From Oscillospiraceae bacterium (GTDB lineage Bacteria; Bacillota; Clostridia; Oscillospirales; Acutalibacteraceae), in contig SVOT01000002.1 in NCBI GenBank assembly GCA_015066225.1, positions 310,001-374,000 on the forward strand: DNA of 64,000 bases. The letters are read 5' to 3'. Below the pieces are notes generated by a model. The model saw nothing but the letters and a program-made list of their open reading frames with translations, did no database searches and had not been told where the DNA came from. Made by a program: the position numbers and the translations under genes. Of the stretch, positions 19,115 to 28,859 are shown piece after piece. Each line of letters begins with the position of its first letter. Position 1 is the first letter of the stretch.

Positions 19115-19396
19115 AAAAAGGAGCTGTAAAAAAACGAATGTTTTTTTACAGCTCCCTTTTTAGGGGTTAGGAAAAAAGATGCAGAACAAACAAACCGAGC
19201 AAAAACAAGGCTTCAGACTTGTTTTTGTTTGCCCGAAGGCGTACAAAGGTACGTCGAGTGGCGAGGTTTGTTCGTAGCACAAAACGCAAGAATTTCGATT
19301 TTTATTAAAAAATAGGACTTTTATAGGCTTTAAACCTATAAAAGTCCCTTTATTTATATAGTTTTGTGCGGTCTGCGCTTTTTTTACAGCCCCTTT
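19115..19396. repeat. Multi-hairpin element bounded by inverted repeats
   Basis: GGAGCTGTAAAAAAA near the left end is inverted at the right end as TTTTTTTACAGCCCC. Between them lie four hairpins: the left terminator itself (19115-19161), AAAAACAAG/CTTGTTTTT (19201-19226), CGTAC-AAAG-GTACG (19240-19253) and GGACTTTTATAGG/CCTATAAAAGTCC (19315-19347). No gene is present. The outer hairpins can act as terminators for the convergent genes on either side, but they do not explain the middle. It resembles a non-autonomous repeat or MITE-like element. Confidence 0.6.
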
Positions 19397-19398
19397 TC

Positions 19399-20775
19399 TT
19401 ATAATGCTTTAACGTGTTTTATTTCAATATCCTTTTCGGCGAAGAAAGCTGTTGTTTTCTTTTCAAACTCCTTTGCTGAGAAAAACGTTGAATCATAAAG
19501 GTCTATTTTTGCACCGCTTTTTGTAACAAAAACAATGTGCTTGTCCTCAATAAAATTGTCGTCGTAATAATAACCGTCAACAACAGCGATGTAGTCTATT
19601 GAAGAATATTTACACTCCTCTCTGGAGAAGGGCAGGCTCTCTGCACTGTAAAGAAAGCTGTTGTTATAAAAGGTTGTGGTGGAATTTACCGAAGACCAGA
19701 GAAGAGCAATGGCGATTGCTTCAACTGTGATTGTAAAATATTTGAGAAGTGCTTTTGTTTTTGGCGGTAGCTCGGGATTGTTGATTTCGGTTTTGTTTTT
19801 TCGCCTGATTTTTCTGCGACTGATTAAATTCAGCGAAATGACAAGACCCGGCAAAAATGCGTAGAACGGCAAGAAAACCAGGTTTTCTTTTATACCGAAA
19901 ACAAATACGCCATCGTGGGAGACAAGATATACAAGACCGACAAAAATCACTGTGAAAACAGCCGTCAAGGGTATTGCGAGAAGAAATGTTGTCAAAAAAA
20001 GTCTGAGAGCACCTTTGGCGTCTGTGCCGTGGCGGGACGAGCCCTTTGCGGCAGAGGCATTTTGAACGGCTTCGCTGATTTCGGGCGCCGTGCCACCGTT
20101 TGAGAGATGCTCCAGAAGCTTATCCTCATAAATTGAACGGTATTTTGAGCGTGACAATCGTTTGAGTGCTTTTTCTTCCTTGTGGGCATAAAATAATGCC
20201 TGATTTCCCACAACAGCACTTTCAATCTGATACTGAAAGAAGTTGTAGAGCATCATCGCCATCAGCTTGTCAACCTTGCCGCCAAGCATTTCACTCTGCT
20301 CAAGAACAGATGAGCCAAAATAGCTGTTGATTTTTTCTTTCTGTGCAGAAATCAGTTTGTTTTTCTGCACGCCATCTTGCAGAAAGTCATCAAGCTCGGG
20401 TAAAAGCGTGGCGAGAAGTGTAGTTATTTCTTCAAAACAACTGCGCATCAACTCCTGTGAATCGACGTAGGTGTAGGTGTAGCAGTTGAAATCGTTTTCG
20501 CGGCAAAAGGTGAGAATATCGTAAACTGAAAAAACAAGCAAGGGCTCGTTATCAAGCACGAAAGAAAGCCATATGGTTTGTTGGGCATAGGCTTCCTTGC
20601 CACGCTCAATGTAGAAAATTGAAAAGCTGTAGCCGTCTTTTCTGTAGGTGGCAACCACACCTGTTTTTGTGGGATTTTTTCTGCCTGTTGTAAGACTTTT
20701 GAATGAAGGACTGTCGATTTTTAGCTTAACGCCGATTTCACGACTGAGTGATGCAAAATATTCGTTTAATTCCAT
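19399..20775 (-). CDS. Membrane protein of unknown function
   Basis: This 458-residue protein is not recognised. The N-terminal 250 residues look cytoplasmic, with a mixed alpha/beta start (YFASLSREIGVKLK, YSFSIFYIERGKEAY) and a helical middle. Three hydrophobic segments follow: about residues 258-288, 295-320 and 347-366. After the last one comes a roughly 90-residue C-terminal domain beginning near NSTTTFYNN that contains YVAVVDGYYYDD-like and IVFVTKSGAKIDLYD strands, resembling small PH-like or stress-sensing domains. It stands alone on the minus strand, convergent with the lipase gene and divergent from the rhamnosidase. Confidence 0.7.
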   Translation of the reverse strand: MELNEYFASLSREIGVKLKIDSPSFKSLTTGRKNPTKTGVVATYRKDGYSFSIFYIERGKEAYAQQTIWLSFVLDNEPLLVFSVYDILTFCRENDFNCYTYTYVDSQELMRSCFEEITTLLATLLPELDDFLQDGVQKNKLISAQKEKINSYFGSSVLEQSEMLGGKVDKLMAMMLYNFFQYQIESAVVGNQALFYAHKEEKALKRLSRSKYRSIYEDKLLEHLSNGGTAPEISEAVQNASAAKGSSRHGTDAKGALRLFLTTFLLAIPLTAVFTVIFVGLVYLVSHDGVFVFGIKENLVFLPFYAFLPGLVISLNLISRRKIRRKNKTEINNPELPPKTKALLKYFTITVEAIAIALLWSSVNSTTTFYNNSFLYSAESLPFSREECKYSSIDYIAVVDGYYYDDNFIEDKHIVFVTKSGAKIDLYDSTFFSAKEFEKKTTAFFAEKDIEIKHVKAL

Positions 20776-20876
20776 AATATCCTCGTTATTGTTTATGGCT
20801 ATATGAGAGTTTTAGCCTTATGGGGTATATTGTACAGGAATGCAGTGGATTTATCAATATATAATTTATTTTTCTG

Positions 20877-20905
20877 TTGCAGAGACGGGGTCGATAGGTT
20901 ATTAT
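20877..20905 (+). promoter_or_regulatory. Putative promoter of the second GH78 gene
   Basis: TTGCAG and TATTAT are spaced by 17 bp, 32 bp before the start codon. Confidence 0.5.
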
Positions 20906-20937
20906 ATATGTAACAGCAAAATGCGTGAGGTGTTTTT

Positions 20938-23271
20938 ATGCTTTCGAATAAATTTATTTGTGCTTCACATAGCTACACAACCTTTAATCAATTCGTGCCG
21001 GCGCCGTATTTCAGAAAAAGCTTTGTTGTTTATTCAATGCCTGAAAAATGCACCGTGACAATCGGTACGCCAGGCTTTTACGAGCTTTACATAAACGGCG
21101 AAAGAATAACAAAGGGCATTCTTGCCCCGTATATTTCCAACCCGGACCACGTCGTTTATTATGATGAATACGACATAACCGGCTACCTTGCCGAGGGCAG
21201 AAACGTTCTTGGTATTCAGCTTGGTAACGGTATGCAAAATTCTATCGGCGGCGAGATATGGGATTTTGACAAGGCGCCCTTCAGAGGCTCGCCGAGGGTG
21301 GCTTTTGCCATTGAACTTACAAATCCCGACGGCACCGTTGACGTTATTGAGGCTAACAGAACGGTTAAAACAGCGCCGTCACCCCTTATTTTTGATGATT
21401 TGCGTTGCGGATGTTTTTATGATGCACGTCGTGAAATACCCGATTGGTCACAGATAAGGTTTGTTGACGACAGCTGGAACGATGCCCTTATTGCAGAAGC
21501 ACCTCGCGGTGAAAAACGCTTGTGCAAGGCGGAGCCTATAACCTCTGTAAGGCATATAAGGGCAACAAAAATCCGCAGATGCACAATGGAGGAGTTTCGT
21601 TCTGATAACCGTGTTTCAAGAGATGTTTCAGATTACCCCACAAAAATGAAGGATGGCTGGCTATACGATTTCGGCATCACAACTGCAGGCATCGCAAGGC
21701 TGAAAATAAAGGGCGAAAGGGGTCAGAAAATTGACCTTCAGTTCGGTGAATACATCGGTCCGGACGGCAAGCCCGACATAAGCAACCTTCAGTTTTTGCC
21801 CGAGGGCTTTGCCCAAAGGGATATTTACGTTCTCAAGGGTGAGGGCGAGGAGATTTTTGAGCCCCGCTTTACGTACCACGGCTACAGATATTGCGTTGTT
21901 TTCGGAATCACCGAGGAGCAGGCAACACAAGACCTTTTAACCTGTATAGTGTGCAGCTCCGCTATCCCTGAAAACGGGGGCTTCCGTTGCTCCGATGACG
22001 TTCTCAATCGCTTGCAGGCGATGACACGTAACTCCACCCTTTCCAATTTCTATTATTTCCCCACAGATTGCCCCCAGCGTGAGAAAAACGGTTGGACGGG
22101 TGACGCCTCTATGTCTGCACGGCAGACAATTCTCAACCTTGCTCCCGAAAAAAGCTATAAGGAGTGGCTTTTTAACGTTCGCAAGGCACAGAACGAGGAT
22201 GGTATGATACCCGGCGTTGTTCCTACCGACAAATGGGGCTACGGCAAGGGCTTCGGTCCCTCGTGGGATGGAGTTATTGTAAATTTGCCGTATTTTATGT
22301 ATCTTTACCGTGGTGATAAAGAAATTCTTGAAGAAAATGCAGAGGCAATTTTCAGATATGCTTCATTTCTCTCACGCAACAGAACGAAAAGGGGCACGTT
22401 GAACAACGGTCTTGGTGATTGGTGCCCCGTGACAAAGGTGAAAACACCCGTTGAATTCACCTCCAGCGTTGTTGCGATGGATAATCTTTCAAAGAGTGTA
22501 TTTATATTCGACGTTCTCGGAATGAAGCTTCAAAAAGAATTCTGCCTGAAGCTTTATGAAGAAATACGCTCAGCGGTGAGAAAGTATCTTATAGATTTCT
22601 CGTCTATGACCGCTATCGGCAGATGTCAGACGGCTCAGTCAATGGCTATTTATTACAACGTTTTCGACGAGGGCGAAAAGCAACAGGCGTTCAAGGTTCT
22701 TGAGGAGATAATCGCAGAATCCGACGACCATATAGATTTCGGCTTTATCGGTGTTATGACGATTTTCAGAGTTCTTTGTGATTTCGGCAGACAAGACCTT
22801 GCGTATAAAATGATTGCCAGAGTGGACTACCCCTCTTTCGGCAACTGGGTAAAAATGGGCTACACCGCATTAGCGGAGAATTTTCATCCCGAAAACGAGT
22901 TCCCCGATTCTCTTAACCACCATTGCTTCGGCGATATTTCCGCAATTTTCATTGAGTATTTTGCGGGTCTTAAAGTAAATCCCTATGGTGACGATTGCAG
23001 AGAGGTAAACTTCCAACCCTGTTTTGTGAAGGCGTTGAATCATGCCGCGGCATTCTATGAAACTGTTGAGGGTAAGGTCAGCGTTAAGTGGGAAAGAATC
23101 AGCGGCGGAATGCTTCTCACCATTGAAAAGCCGGAGGGCGTTTACGGTGAAATACGCTTGCCGGCAGGCTACGTGCTTCGCGATAGCGGGTTATCATATG
23201 CAACGCTTGAAACAGGTGAGCTTGTGGTTGTTGATATTAACGCCGAGCCTGAAAATATTATAGAGGTTTAG
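20938..23271 (+). CDS. GH78 alpha-L-rhamnosidase
   Basis: This 777-residue enzyme has the usual GH78 domains without any extra module. The N-terminal rhamnosidase domain is seen in YELYINGERITKGIL-like strands and VLGIQLGNGMQNS. The (alpha/alpha)6 catalytic domain includes TDCPQREKNGWTGDAS near residue 377 and GPSWDGVIVNLPYF. The C-terminal beta-sheet domain includes VSVKWERISGGM. It removes terminal alpha-L-rhamnose with inversion. No signal peptide is visible, so it is probably cytoplasmic. The start follows a good GAGGTG. An alpha/beta hydrolase gene follows after only 3 bp, so the two are surely co-transcribed; rhamnosidase with an esterase could deal with acylated rhamnosides. It differs clearly from the GNAT-GH78 protein at 8.1 kb. 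Confidence 0.93.
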   Translation: MLSNKFICASHSYTTFNQFVPAPYFRKSFVVYSMPEKCTVTIGTPGFYELYINGERITKGILAPYISNPDHVVYYDEYDITGYLAEGRNVLGIQLGNGMQNSIGGEIWDFDKAPFRGSPRVAFAIELTNPDGTVDVIEANRTVKTAPSPLIFDDLRCGCFYDARREIPDWSQIRFVDDSWNDALIAEAPRGEKRLCKAEPITSVRHIRATKIRRCTMEEFRSDNRVSRDVSDYPTKMKDGWLYDFGITTAGIARLKIKGERGQKIDLQFGEYIGPDGKPDISNLQFLPEGFAQRDIYVLKGEGEEIFEPRFTYHGYRYCVVFGITEEQATQDLLTCIVCSSAIPENGGFRCSDDVLNRLQAMTRNSTLSNFYYFPTDCPQREKNGWTGDASMSARQTILNLAPEKSYKEWLFNVRKAQNEDGMIPGVVPTDKWGYGKGFGPSWDGVIVNLPYFMYLYRGDKEILEENAEAIFRYASFLSRNRTKRGTLNNGLGDWCPVTKVKTPVEFTSSVVAMDNLSKSVFIFDVLGMKLQKEFCLKLYEEIRSAVRKYLIDFSSMTAIGRCQTAQSMAIYYNVFDEGEKQQAFKVLEEIIAESDDHIDFGFIGVMTIFRVLCDFGRQDLAYKMIARVDYPSFGNWVKMGYTALAENFHPENEFPDSLNHHCFGDISAIFIEYFAGLKVNPYGDDCREVNFQPCFVKALNHAAAFYETVEGKVSVKWERISGGMLLTIEKPEGVYGEIRLPAGYVLRDSGLSYATLETGELVVVDINAEPENIIEV

Positions 23272-23274
23272 TTT

Positions 23275-24024
23275 ATGGAAAAACAGGTTAATGTTATTGA
23301 TTACGGATTTTTTGAGCACGATGGTTTAGCATTTGAATATCACCTCAGCGGTAACCCCGAAGGGGAAGTTCTTGTGATGCTTAACGGCAACGGCGGTGAT
23401 TACCGTTGCTTTGAGGGGGATTTATACAAGCCTCTTTCGGAGGAATACAAAATATTAAGATTTTCAACAAGGGGAACGGGCAAAACTCCCCTTGGCGACA
23501 AAAAGCTTACTTTTGAATTGTTCTGTGATGATTTAAAGGCGTTGCTTGATTATCTGAATTTTAAAAGCGTTATGATTTGCGGCTTCTCAGATGGCGGCAA
23601 CCTTGGTATGTGCTTTGCGGTGTATTACCCCGAATACGTTAAAAAACTAGCTGTTTTCGGCTCCAATCTCAACACAAGGGGCACGAAAACTTTTGACCAG
23701 CTCGGAATTATAAAGGATCATCGGATTTTTGCAATCAAAGCCGCTCTCACAAAGGACCCCGAAATGGTGAGAAGAAGAGAGATTGAGGGGATGATGGTTG
23801 GCCAGCCAAAGCTCAATTACAAAAAGCTTTCGGCATTAAAAATACCGTTTCTTAACGTTTTCGGCGAATTTGATATGATAAAACGCAGTCATTCAAGAAA
23901 AATAACCAAAGCTGTCGAGGGTGCGGAAGAGGTTATTGTTTTGAACGGCGGTCACAGCACGGCGTTCAGAAAAACCGATTTTCTCATTCTTCCGGTTGTG
24001 AGAAATTTTCTTAAAACAAAATAA
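23275..24024 (+). CDS. Alpha/beta-fold hydrolase
   Basis: This 249-residue protein has the compact alpha/beta hydrolase fold. VLVMLNGNGGDY carries the oxyanion turn, ICGFSDGGNLGM the nucleophile elbow (G-F-S-D-G), FLNVFGEFDMI the acid strand and LNGGHSTAF the catalytic His. The likely reaction is ester or thioester hydrolysis. It begins 3 bp after the rhamnosidase stop and ends before a terminator, so it forms a two-gene operon. The context suggests removal of acyl groups from rhamnose-containing compounds, which is inference only. Confidence 0.82.
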   Translation: MEKQVNVIDYGFFEHDGLAFEYHLSGNPEGEVLVMLNGNGGDYRCFEGDLYKPLSEEYKILRFSTRGTGKTPLGDKKLTFELFCDDLKALLDYLNFKSVMICGFSDGGNLGMCFAVYYPEYVKKLAVFGSNLNTRGTKTFDQLGIIKDHRIFAIKAALTKDPEMVRRREIEGMMVGQPKLNYKKLSALKIPFLNVFGEFDMIKRSHSRKITKAVEGAEEVIVLNGGHSTAFRKTDFLILPVVRNFLKTK

Positions 24025-24029
24025 ACAGG

Positions 24030-24067
24030 AATCCTTGCAGCGCTATAAAAGTTGCAAGGATTTTTAT
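24030..24067 (+). terminator. Terminator of the rhamnosidase operon
   Basis: AATCCTTGCA pairs with TGCAAGGATT, followed by TTTATT. Confidence 0.85.
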
Positions 24068-24089
24068 TGCTATAAAACGGCGTTTTTCG

Positions 24090-24118
24090 TTGCATTATCA
24101 AGGGGGTTATGATATAAT
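24090..24118 (+). promoter_or_regulatory. Promoter of the recJ-HU operon
   Basis: TTGCAT and a perfect TATAAT are separated by 17 bp, 31 bp before the recJ start. It is the only good promoter seen before the long run of tightly packed genes up to 34.8 kb. Confidence 0.7.
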
Positions 24119-24149
24119 GTACTCTGTAATATTATAATCGGGTGATTTT

Positions 24150-26183
24150 TTGAACAGAAAGAAATGGGTCGTTTCCGGTTGCGACAAGGATGTGGCGGCA
24201 AGCCTTGCGGAAGCTTGCGATATAGAGCCATTTACAGCCTTTTTGCTTTGTTCCCGCGGTATGACCAATGAATTTGAAATTGAAAGCTTTTTATATGACA
24301 CCGATTTGTGTGATCCCTTTTCGCTCCCCGACATGGAATTAGCGGTGCAACGAGTTTGCGACGCTATTGAGAATGGTGAAAAAATCACAATTTTCGGTGA
24401 CTTTGATGCTGACGGTGTTACATCGACAGCGCTGGTTTACTTGTATCTGACAAGCAAGGGTGCAGTTGTGGATTACTATATCCCCGACCGTGCAACTGAG
24501 GGCTACGGTATGAACGTTAATGCTGTTGATGTTCTCAAAGGCAGAGGCACACAGCTTATTATAACCGTGGATAACGGCATCAGCGCCGTTGAAGAAATCA
24601 GCTATGCCAAATCCTTGGGCATTGACGTTGTTGTTACAGACCACCACAAGGTTGGTGACGTTCTTCCCGAGGCGGTCGCTGTTGTTGACCCCCACCGAGA
24701 GGATTGCGATTGTGATTTCACCGAATGGGCAGGAGTTGGCGTTGCCTTTAAATTCATCAGTGCCATTGAGGGTGATGACGGCGAATACCTTCTTGAAAAA
24801 TACGGTGATATAATTGCTCTGGGCACAGTTGCAGATATTGTACCCTTGAAGGGCGAAAACAGAATAATAGTTAAACGGGGTATAGAAATTGTAAACTACG
24901 GCTTGCAGAACGGCGATCTCAGACCGGGGCTCAAGGCCTTGTCAGAGGTGAGTGCTGTCGGCACTGCAATTGATTCGGGCGGGCTTGCTTTCAGACTTGC
25001 TCCGAAAATAAACGCCGCAGGAAGAATGTACACGGCTGAAAAAGCGTTGCAGCTTCTTATCAGCAACGATGAAGCAGAATCAATGGTGCTTGCGGAGGAG
25101 ATTGTAAAAGCCAACTCCGAAAGGCAAAGCACCGAGGCTAAAATAACAGAGTCGGCTATAGAGTATATTGAAAGTAACCCCTGTATAAAATATAGTAGAA
25201 TTCTTGTTGTTGACGGTGAAGACTGGCATCAGGGTGTTATCGGTATAGTCGCATCCCGTCTTGTGGAAAAATACGGCAAGCCCTGTATCGTTATTTCAAA
25301 AAGCGAAGCAGGTGCAAAGGGTAGCGGCAGAAGTCTTGACGGCTTCGATTTATATGACGCTTTGGCTGAATGCTCCGACGTTTTGCGTCAGTTCGGCGGC
25401 CACACTCTTGCGGCAGGGCTCAGCCTTGATAATGACAGAATTGACGAGTTTAGAAAACGAATCAACGACTATGCCGCGACGAGAGCAACACCCGTTCCCG
25501 TTCTCAAAATTGATTGCAAGCTCAATCCGTTGTATCTTGATTTGAGCATTATTTCTTCACTTTCCTTACTTGAACCCTTTGGTGCAGAAAATCCCCAGCC
25601 TGTGTTCGGTTTGTTCAATATGAGGTTTGAATCTGCTCATTCTGCAGGTAACGGTAAATATATGATTCTTGAATTCAGCAGAAATATGCAAACTATAAAA
25701 GCAATCTGGTTTTCACCAAAGCTGAATAATTTTGATTTCAAAATCGGTGACAAGGTTGACGTTGCGGTGAAAATCGGCAGCTCTGAATACCAGGGGAAAG
25801 AAAGACTCAGTATTCAGATAAAGGATATAAGATTCAGTGATTGTGATGAGGATGCGTTAATTTCGGCTGTAAACGACTATGAAGAGTTTTGCCGTTCAGA
25901 AGAGGTTTCAAGAGAGTTGAAGGAAAAAATCAACATCGACAGAGATTTCTGCGGTAGCGTTTACAGAGCAATAAGAGGCAGTGCAGGGTGGAAGGGCAGT
26001 GCACATGCGCTTGCAAGAAGCCTGAAGCTTTCTGAAAGCAGAATAACAGCCTGCCTTATTGCATTGGATGTTTTACAGGAGCTCGGTATTGTTGAATGCC
26101 GTGACGAAGCGTATTACCCCACGCTCAAGGAGGGTAAAACAAATCTCGAAAATTCAAGGATTTTCAAAAAAGCAACGAAATAG
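24150..26183 (+). CDS. recJ: Single-stranded-DNA exonuclease RecJ
   Basis: The 677-residue protein starts with TTG. RecJ degrades single-stranded DNA 5' to 3' in recombination and base-excision repair. The DHH-family motifs are complete: FGDFDADGVTSTAL, TVDNGISA, VTDHHKVGD, then DHHA1 with QFGGHTLAAGLSL, followed by the OB domain (KIGDKVDVAVKIGSS). The C-terminal 100 residues contain a small helical domain with a winged-helix look (SAHALARSLKLSESRITACL). It is the first gene of a long operon; relA follows immediately. The ribosome site before the TTG is weak (GGGTGA). Confidence 0.95.
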   Translation: MNRKKWVVSGCDKDVAASLAEACDIEPFTAFLLCSRGMTNEFEIESFLYDTDLCDPFSLPDMELAVQRVCDAIENGEKITIFGDFDADGVTSTALVYLYLTSKGAVVDYYIPDRATEGYGMNVNAVDVLKGRGTQLIITVDNGISAVEEISYAKSLGIDVVVTDHHKVGDVLPEAVAVVDPHREDCDCDFTEWAGVGVAFKFISAIEGDDGEYLLEKYGDIIALGTVADIVPLKGENRIIVKRGIEIVNYGLQNGDLRPGLKALSEVSAVGTAIDSGGLAFRLAPKINAAGRMYTAEKALQLLISNDEAESMVLAEEIVKANSERQSTEAKITESAIEYIESNPCIKYSRILVVDGEDWHQGVIGIVASRLVEKYGKPCIVISKSEAGAKGSGRSLDGFDLYDALAECSDVLRQFGGHTLAAGLSLDNDRIDEFRKRINDYAATRATPVPVLKIDCKLNPLYLDLSIISSLSLLEPFGAENPQPVFGLFNMRFESAHSAGNGKYMILEFSRNMQTIKAIWFSPKLNNFDFKIGDKVDVAVKIGSSEYQGKERLSIQIKDIRFSDCDEDALISAVNDYEEFCRSEEVSRELKEKINIDRDFCGSVYRAIRGSAGWKGSAHALARSLKLSESRITACLIALDVLQELGIVECRDEAYYPTLKEGKTNLENSRIFKKATK

Positions 26184-26195
26184 GAGGTGTGGATG

Positions 26196-28400
26196 ATGAG
26201 CGAAAATATGAACGTTGAGCTTATGTATGATGAACTCAAGGAGCAGGCATCAAAGCTTTTTTCAGAAAAAGAAGCCGCTCTTATCGACAAAGCATTCAGA
26301 ATAGCAGATGAATGCCACAAAAATCAGAAGCGTTCGTCAGGCGAGCCGTATATTATCCACCCTATTGCGGTTGCAACAATAGTTTTAAACTACGGTATGG
26401 ATTATCAGTCCGTTGCGGCGGCTATGCTCCACGACACCGTGGAGGATACAGATATCACTCTTGACGATATCTGCAAGGAGTTCGGCCCAGAAATAGCAGC
26501 CCTTGTTGACGGGCTCACAAAATTGGGTAAGGTTCCACTTGATATAAAGGATAAAGAGGAGCAACAGGCGGAAAATGTCCGCAAAATGCTTCTTGCTATG
26601 TCTGAGGATATAAGAGTTATTATCATCAAGCTTGCTGACAGGCTTCATAACATAAGAACTCTTAATTTTCTGCCTGCACAAAAACGACGTGACAAGGCAA
26701 GAGAAACTCTTGAAATATACGCTCCCATTGCTCACCGTTTAGGTATCAGAGCAATGAAGGAGGAGCTTGAGGACAGGGCAATCAGCTTTCTTGACCCCAT
26801 AGGCTACAAGGAAATTGAAGAGTCTCTTGAAAATCAGGGCAAATCACACAAGGAGTTTCTGGAAACAATTAAAAAGCAAATCGGTGACAGAGTCCATGCG
26901 GTCATGCCCGATGCGAAGCTTGAGGCACGAATAAAAAGTGTTCACGGCATTTATCGTAAAATGTATATCCAGAACAAGGATTTTGATGAGATATATGACG
27001 TTTATGCCGTTAGACTTATTGTTAATTCAACAATTGAGTGCTATGACTGCCTTGGCATAATTCACGATATGTTCACGCCCATCCCCGGCAGATTCAAGGA
27101 TTATATTTCAACACCAAAGCCCAATATGTATCAATCCTTGCACACCACCGTTCTGGGCAAGGCGGGCATCCCATTTGAGGTGCAGATAAGAACGTGGGAT
27201 ATGCATCACACCGCAGAATTCGGTATCGCCGCCCATTGGAAATACAAATTGGGAATAAGCGGTAAAGAAAAAATAGAAGAACGTCTTGCGTGGATAAGAC
27301 AGCTTCTTGACAGCCAGCAGGAGGCTGACGACGTCAAGGATATTGTCACAACTATTAAAAACGACCTTGTCAGCGAAGAGGTTTACGTTTTCACGCCCAA
27401 GGGCGATGTTATCAACCTGCCTGTCGGCTCAACAGTTATTGACTTTGCCTATGCAATACATTCGGCAGTTGGTACAAAGATGGTGGGCGCAAAGGTCGGG
27501 GGCAAAATAGTTTCCCTTGACTATAAGGTGCAGACAGGCGAAATTATTGAAATTCTTACCTCGTCACAGCAGGGCAAGGGTCCCAGCCGTGACTGGTTGA
27601 ATATTGTCAAAACAAGCAGTGCGCGAACAAAAATCCGTGCTTGGTTCAAAAAAGAGCGCCGCGAGGAAAACATTGCAGAGGGTCGCAATGAGTTTGAAAA
27701 AGAAATCAAACGAAATAAAATCCGCTTCACCGATGAGGAGCTGGCGGGTGTTGTGGCAACGCTCACAGAAAGAAACCATTGCGCAACAACAGAGGATTTT
27801 TATGCCGCAATAGGCTACGGCGGTATTCCGCTTTCAAAGGTTATGCCCTTTGTAAGGGATGAATACCACAAAATAGTCACCTCAAAGCAGCCCGAAAAAA
27901 TTACGGTTACCGAAACTAAATCCAAAAAGCACGCTGTTGGTGAGGGTGTTGAGATTGAAGGGTTGGATAATTGCCTTATAAAGCTTTCAAGGTGCTGTGC
28001 GCCTATCCCCGGTGATGAGATTATCGGCTTCATAACAAGGGGTCACGGTGTATCTGTTCACAAAAGAGATTGCAGTAACGTTCCTGCGGACATATCAAGC
28101 TGTGAAGAGCCTGAAAGATGGGTGAGCGCCCGTTGGCTTTCAGACAATGTCATAAAGGAATTCAAGGCGAGCCTTGCAATAGAATGCGAGTCACGTGTTG
28201 CTATGATGGCGGACGTTGCTAATGTTCTTGCGGATATGCGTGTTATGATAAACGCAATTAACACAAGAGATTTGAAAAACGGCAATTCAATTATTTACAT
28301 TACAATCACAGTAAAAAGCACAGATTTCCTCAATATTGTTATTTCAAAATTAAAGGGAATCAACGGTGTTGAAAGCGTTACAAGGAGCAAAAACGGATGA
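26196..28400 (+). CDS. relA: Bifunctional (p)ppGpp synthetase/hydrolase
   Basis: The ATG at 26196 is chosen because AGGAGGTG ends 6 bp upstream; a GTG inside that site and an ATG 3 bp earlier are in frame too. The 734-residue RelA/SpoT homologue makes and breaks the stringent-response alarmone. An HD hydrolase domain with HDTVEDTD (about residues 79-86), a synthetase domain with YQSLHTTV (about 311), a TGS domain with VYVFTPKGDVINLPVGST and a C-terminal zinc-finger and ACT region (CCAPIPGDEI, then IAIECESRVAMMADV) are all present. An intact HD motif suggests both activities. It sits between recJ and dtd as in many Clostridia, with a 4-bp overlap to dtd. Confidence 0.97.
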   Translation: MSENMNVELMYDELKEQASKLFSEKEAALIDKAFRIADECHKNQKRSSGEPYIIHPIAVATIVLNYGMDYQSVAAAMLHDTVEDTDITLDDICKEFGPEIAALVDGLTKLGKVPLDIKDKEEQQAENVRKMLLAMSEDIRVIIIKLADRLHNIRTLNFLPAQKRRDKARETLEIYAPIAHRLGIRAMKEELEDRAISFLDPIGYKEIEESLENQGKSHKEFLETIKKQIGDRVHAVMPDAKLEARIKSVHGIYRKMYIQNKDFDEIYDVYAVRLIVNSTIECYDCLGIIHDMFTPIPGRFKDYISTPKPNMYQSLHTTVLGKAGIPFEVQIRTWDMHHTAEFGIAAHWKYKLGISGKEKIEERLAWIRQLLDSQQEADDVKDIVTTIKNDLVSEEVYVFTPKGDVINLPVGSTVIDFAYAIHSAVGTKMVGAKVGGKIVSLDYKVQTGEIIEILTSSQQGKGPSRDWLNIVKTSSARTKIRAWFKKERREENIAEGRNEFEKEIKRNKIRFTDEELAGVVATLTERNHCATTEDFYAAIGYGGIPLSKVMPFVRDEYHKIVTSKQPEKITVTETKSKKHAVGEGVEIEGLDNCLIKLSRCCAPIPGDEIIGFITRGHGVSVHKRDCSNVPADISSCEEPERWVSARWLSDNVIKEFKASLAIECESRVAMMADVANVLADMRVMINAINTRDLKNGNSIIYITITVKSTDFLNIVISKLKGINGVESVTRSKNG

Positions 28401-28855
28401 GAGCGGTTATACAAAGAGTTTCTGAAAGCTCGGTTACTGTTGACGGTAAGGTTGTAGGCAGCTCTCAGAAGGGATATATGATTTTGCTGGGTGTTGTCAG
28501 GGGTGATACCGACGAAAATGCTCAGCTTCTTGCACGAAAAACAGCAGCTCTGCGTGTTTTTGAGGATGAAAACGGGAAAATGAATAAATCCGTTATTGAT
28601 ATTGACGGCGAAATTCTTGCCATTTCTCAGTTCACACTTTGTGCCGATTGCAAAAAGGGCAACAGGCCATCATTTACCGACAGCGAGGAGCCCGAAAATG
28701 CAAAACGGCTGTATGAGCTTTACTGTGAGGAATTGAAGAAAAACGGTGTCAGACGTGTTGAAAAGGGCATATTTGCCGCTGATATGAAGGTTTCGCTTGT
28801 GAACGACGGGCCTGTTACAATTTGCCTTGATACCGATATCTGGAATAACAGGTGA
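28397..28855 (+). CDS. dtd: D-aminoacyl-tRNA deacylase
   Basis: This 152-residue protein hydrolyses D-amino acids mischarged on tRNA and also glycyl-tRNA(Ala). Signature motifs are MRAVIQRVSESSVTV at the N-terminus, SQFTLCADCKKGNRPSF in the middle and NDGPVTICLDT at the C-terminus, which carries the cross-subunit Gly-Pro motif. The length is standard. It overlaps relA by 4 bp, indicating translational coupling. Confidence 0.97.
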   Translation: MRAVIQRVSESSVTVDGKVVGSSQKGYMILLGVVRGDTDENAQLLARKTAALRVFEDENGKMNKSVIDIDGEILAISQFTLCADCKKGNRPSFTDSEEPENAKRLYELYCEELKKNGVRRVEKGIFAADMKVSLVNDGPVTICLDTDIWNNR

Positions 28856-28859
28856 TTTT

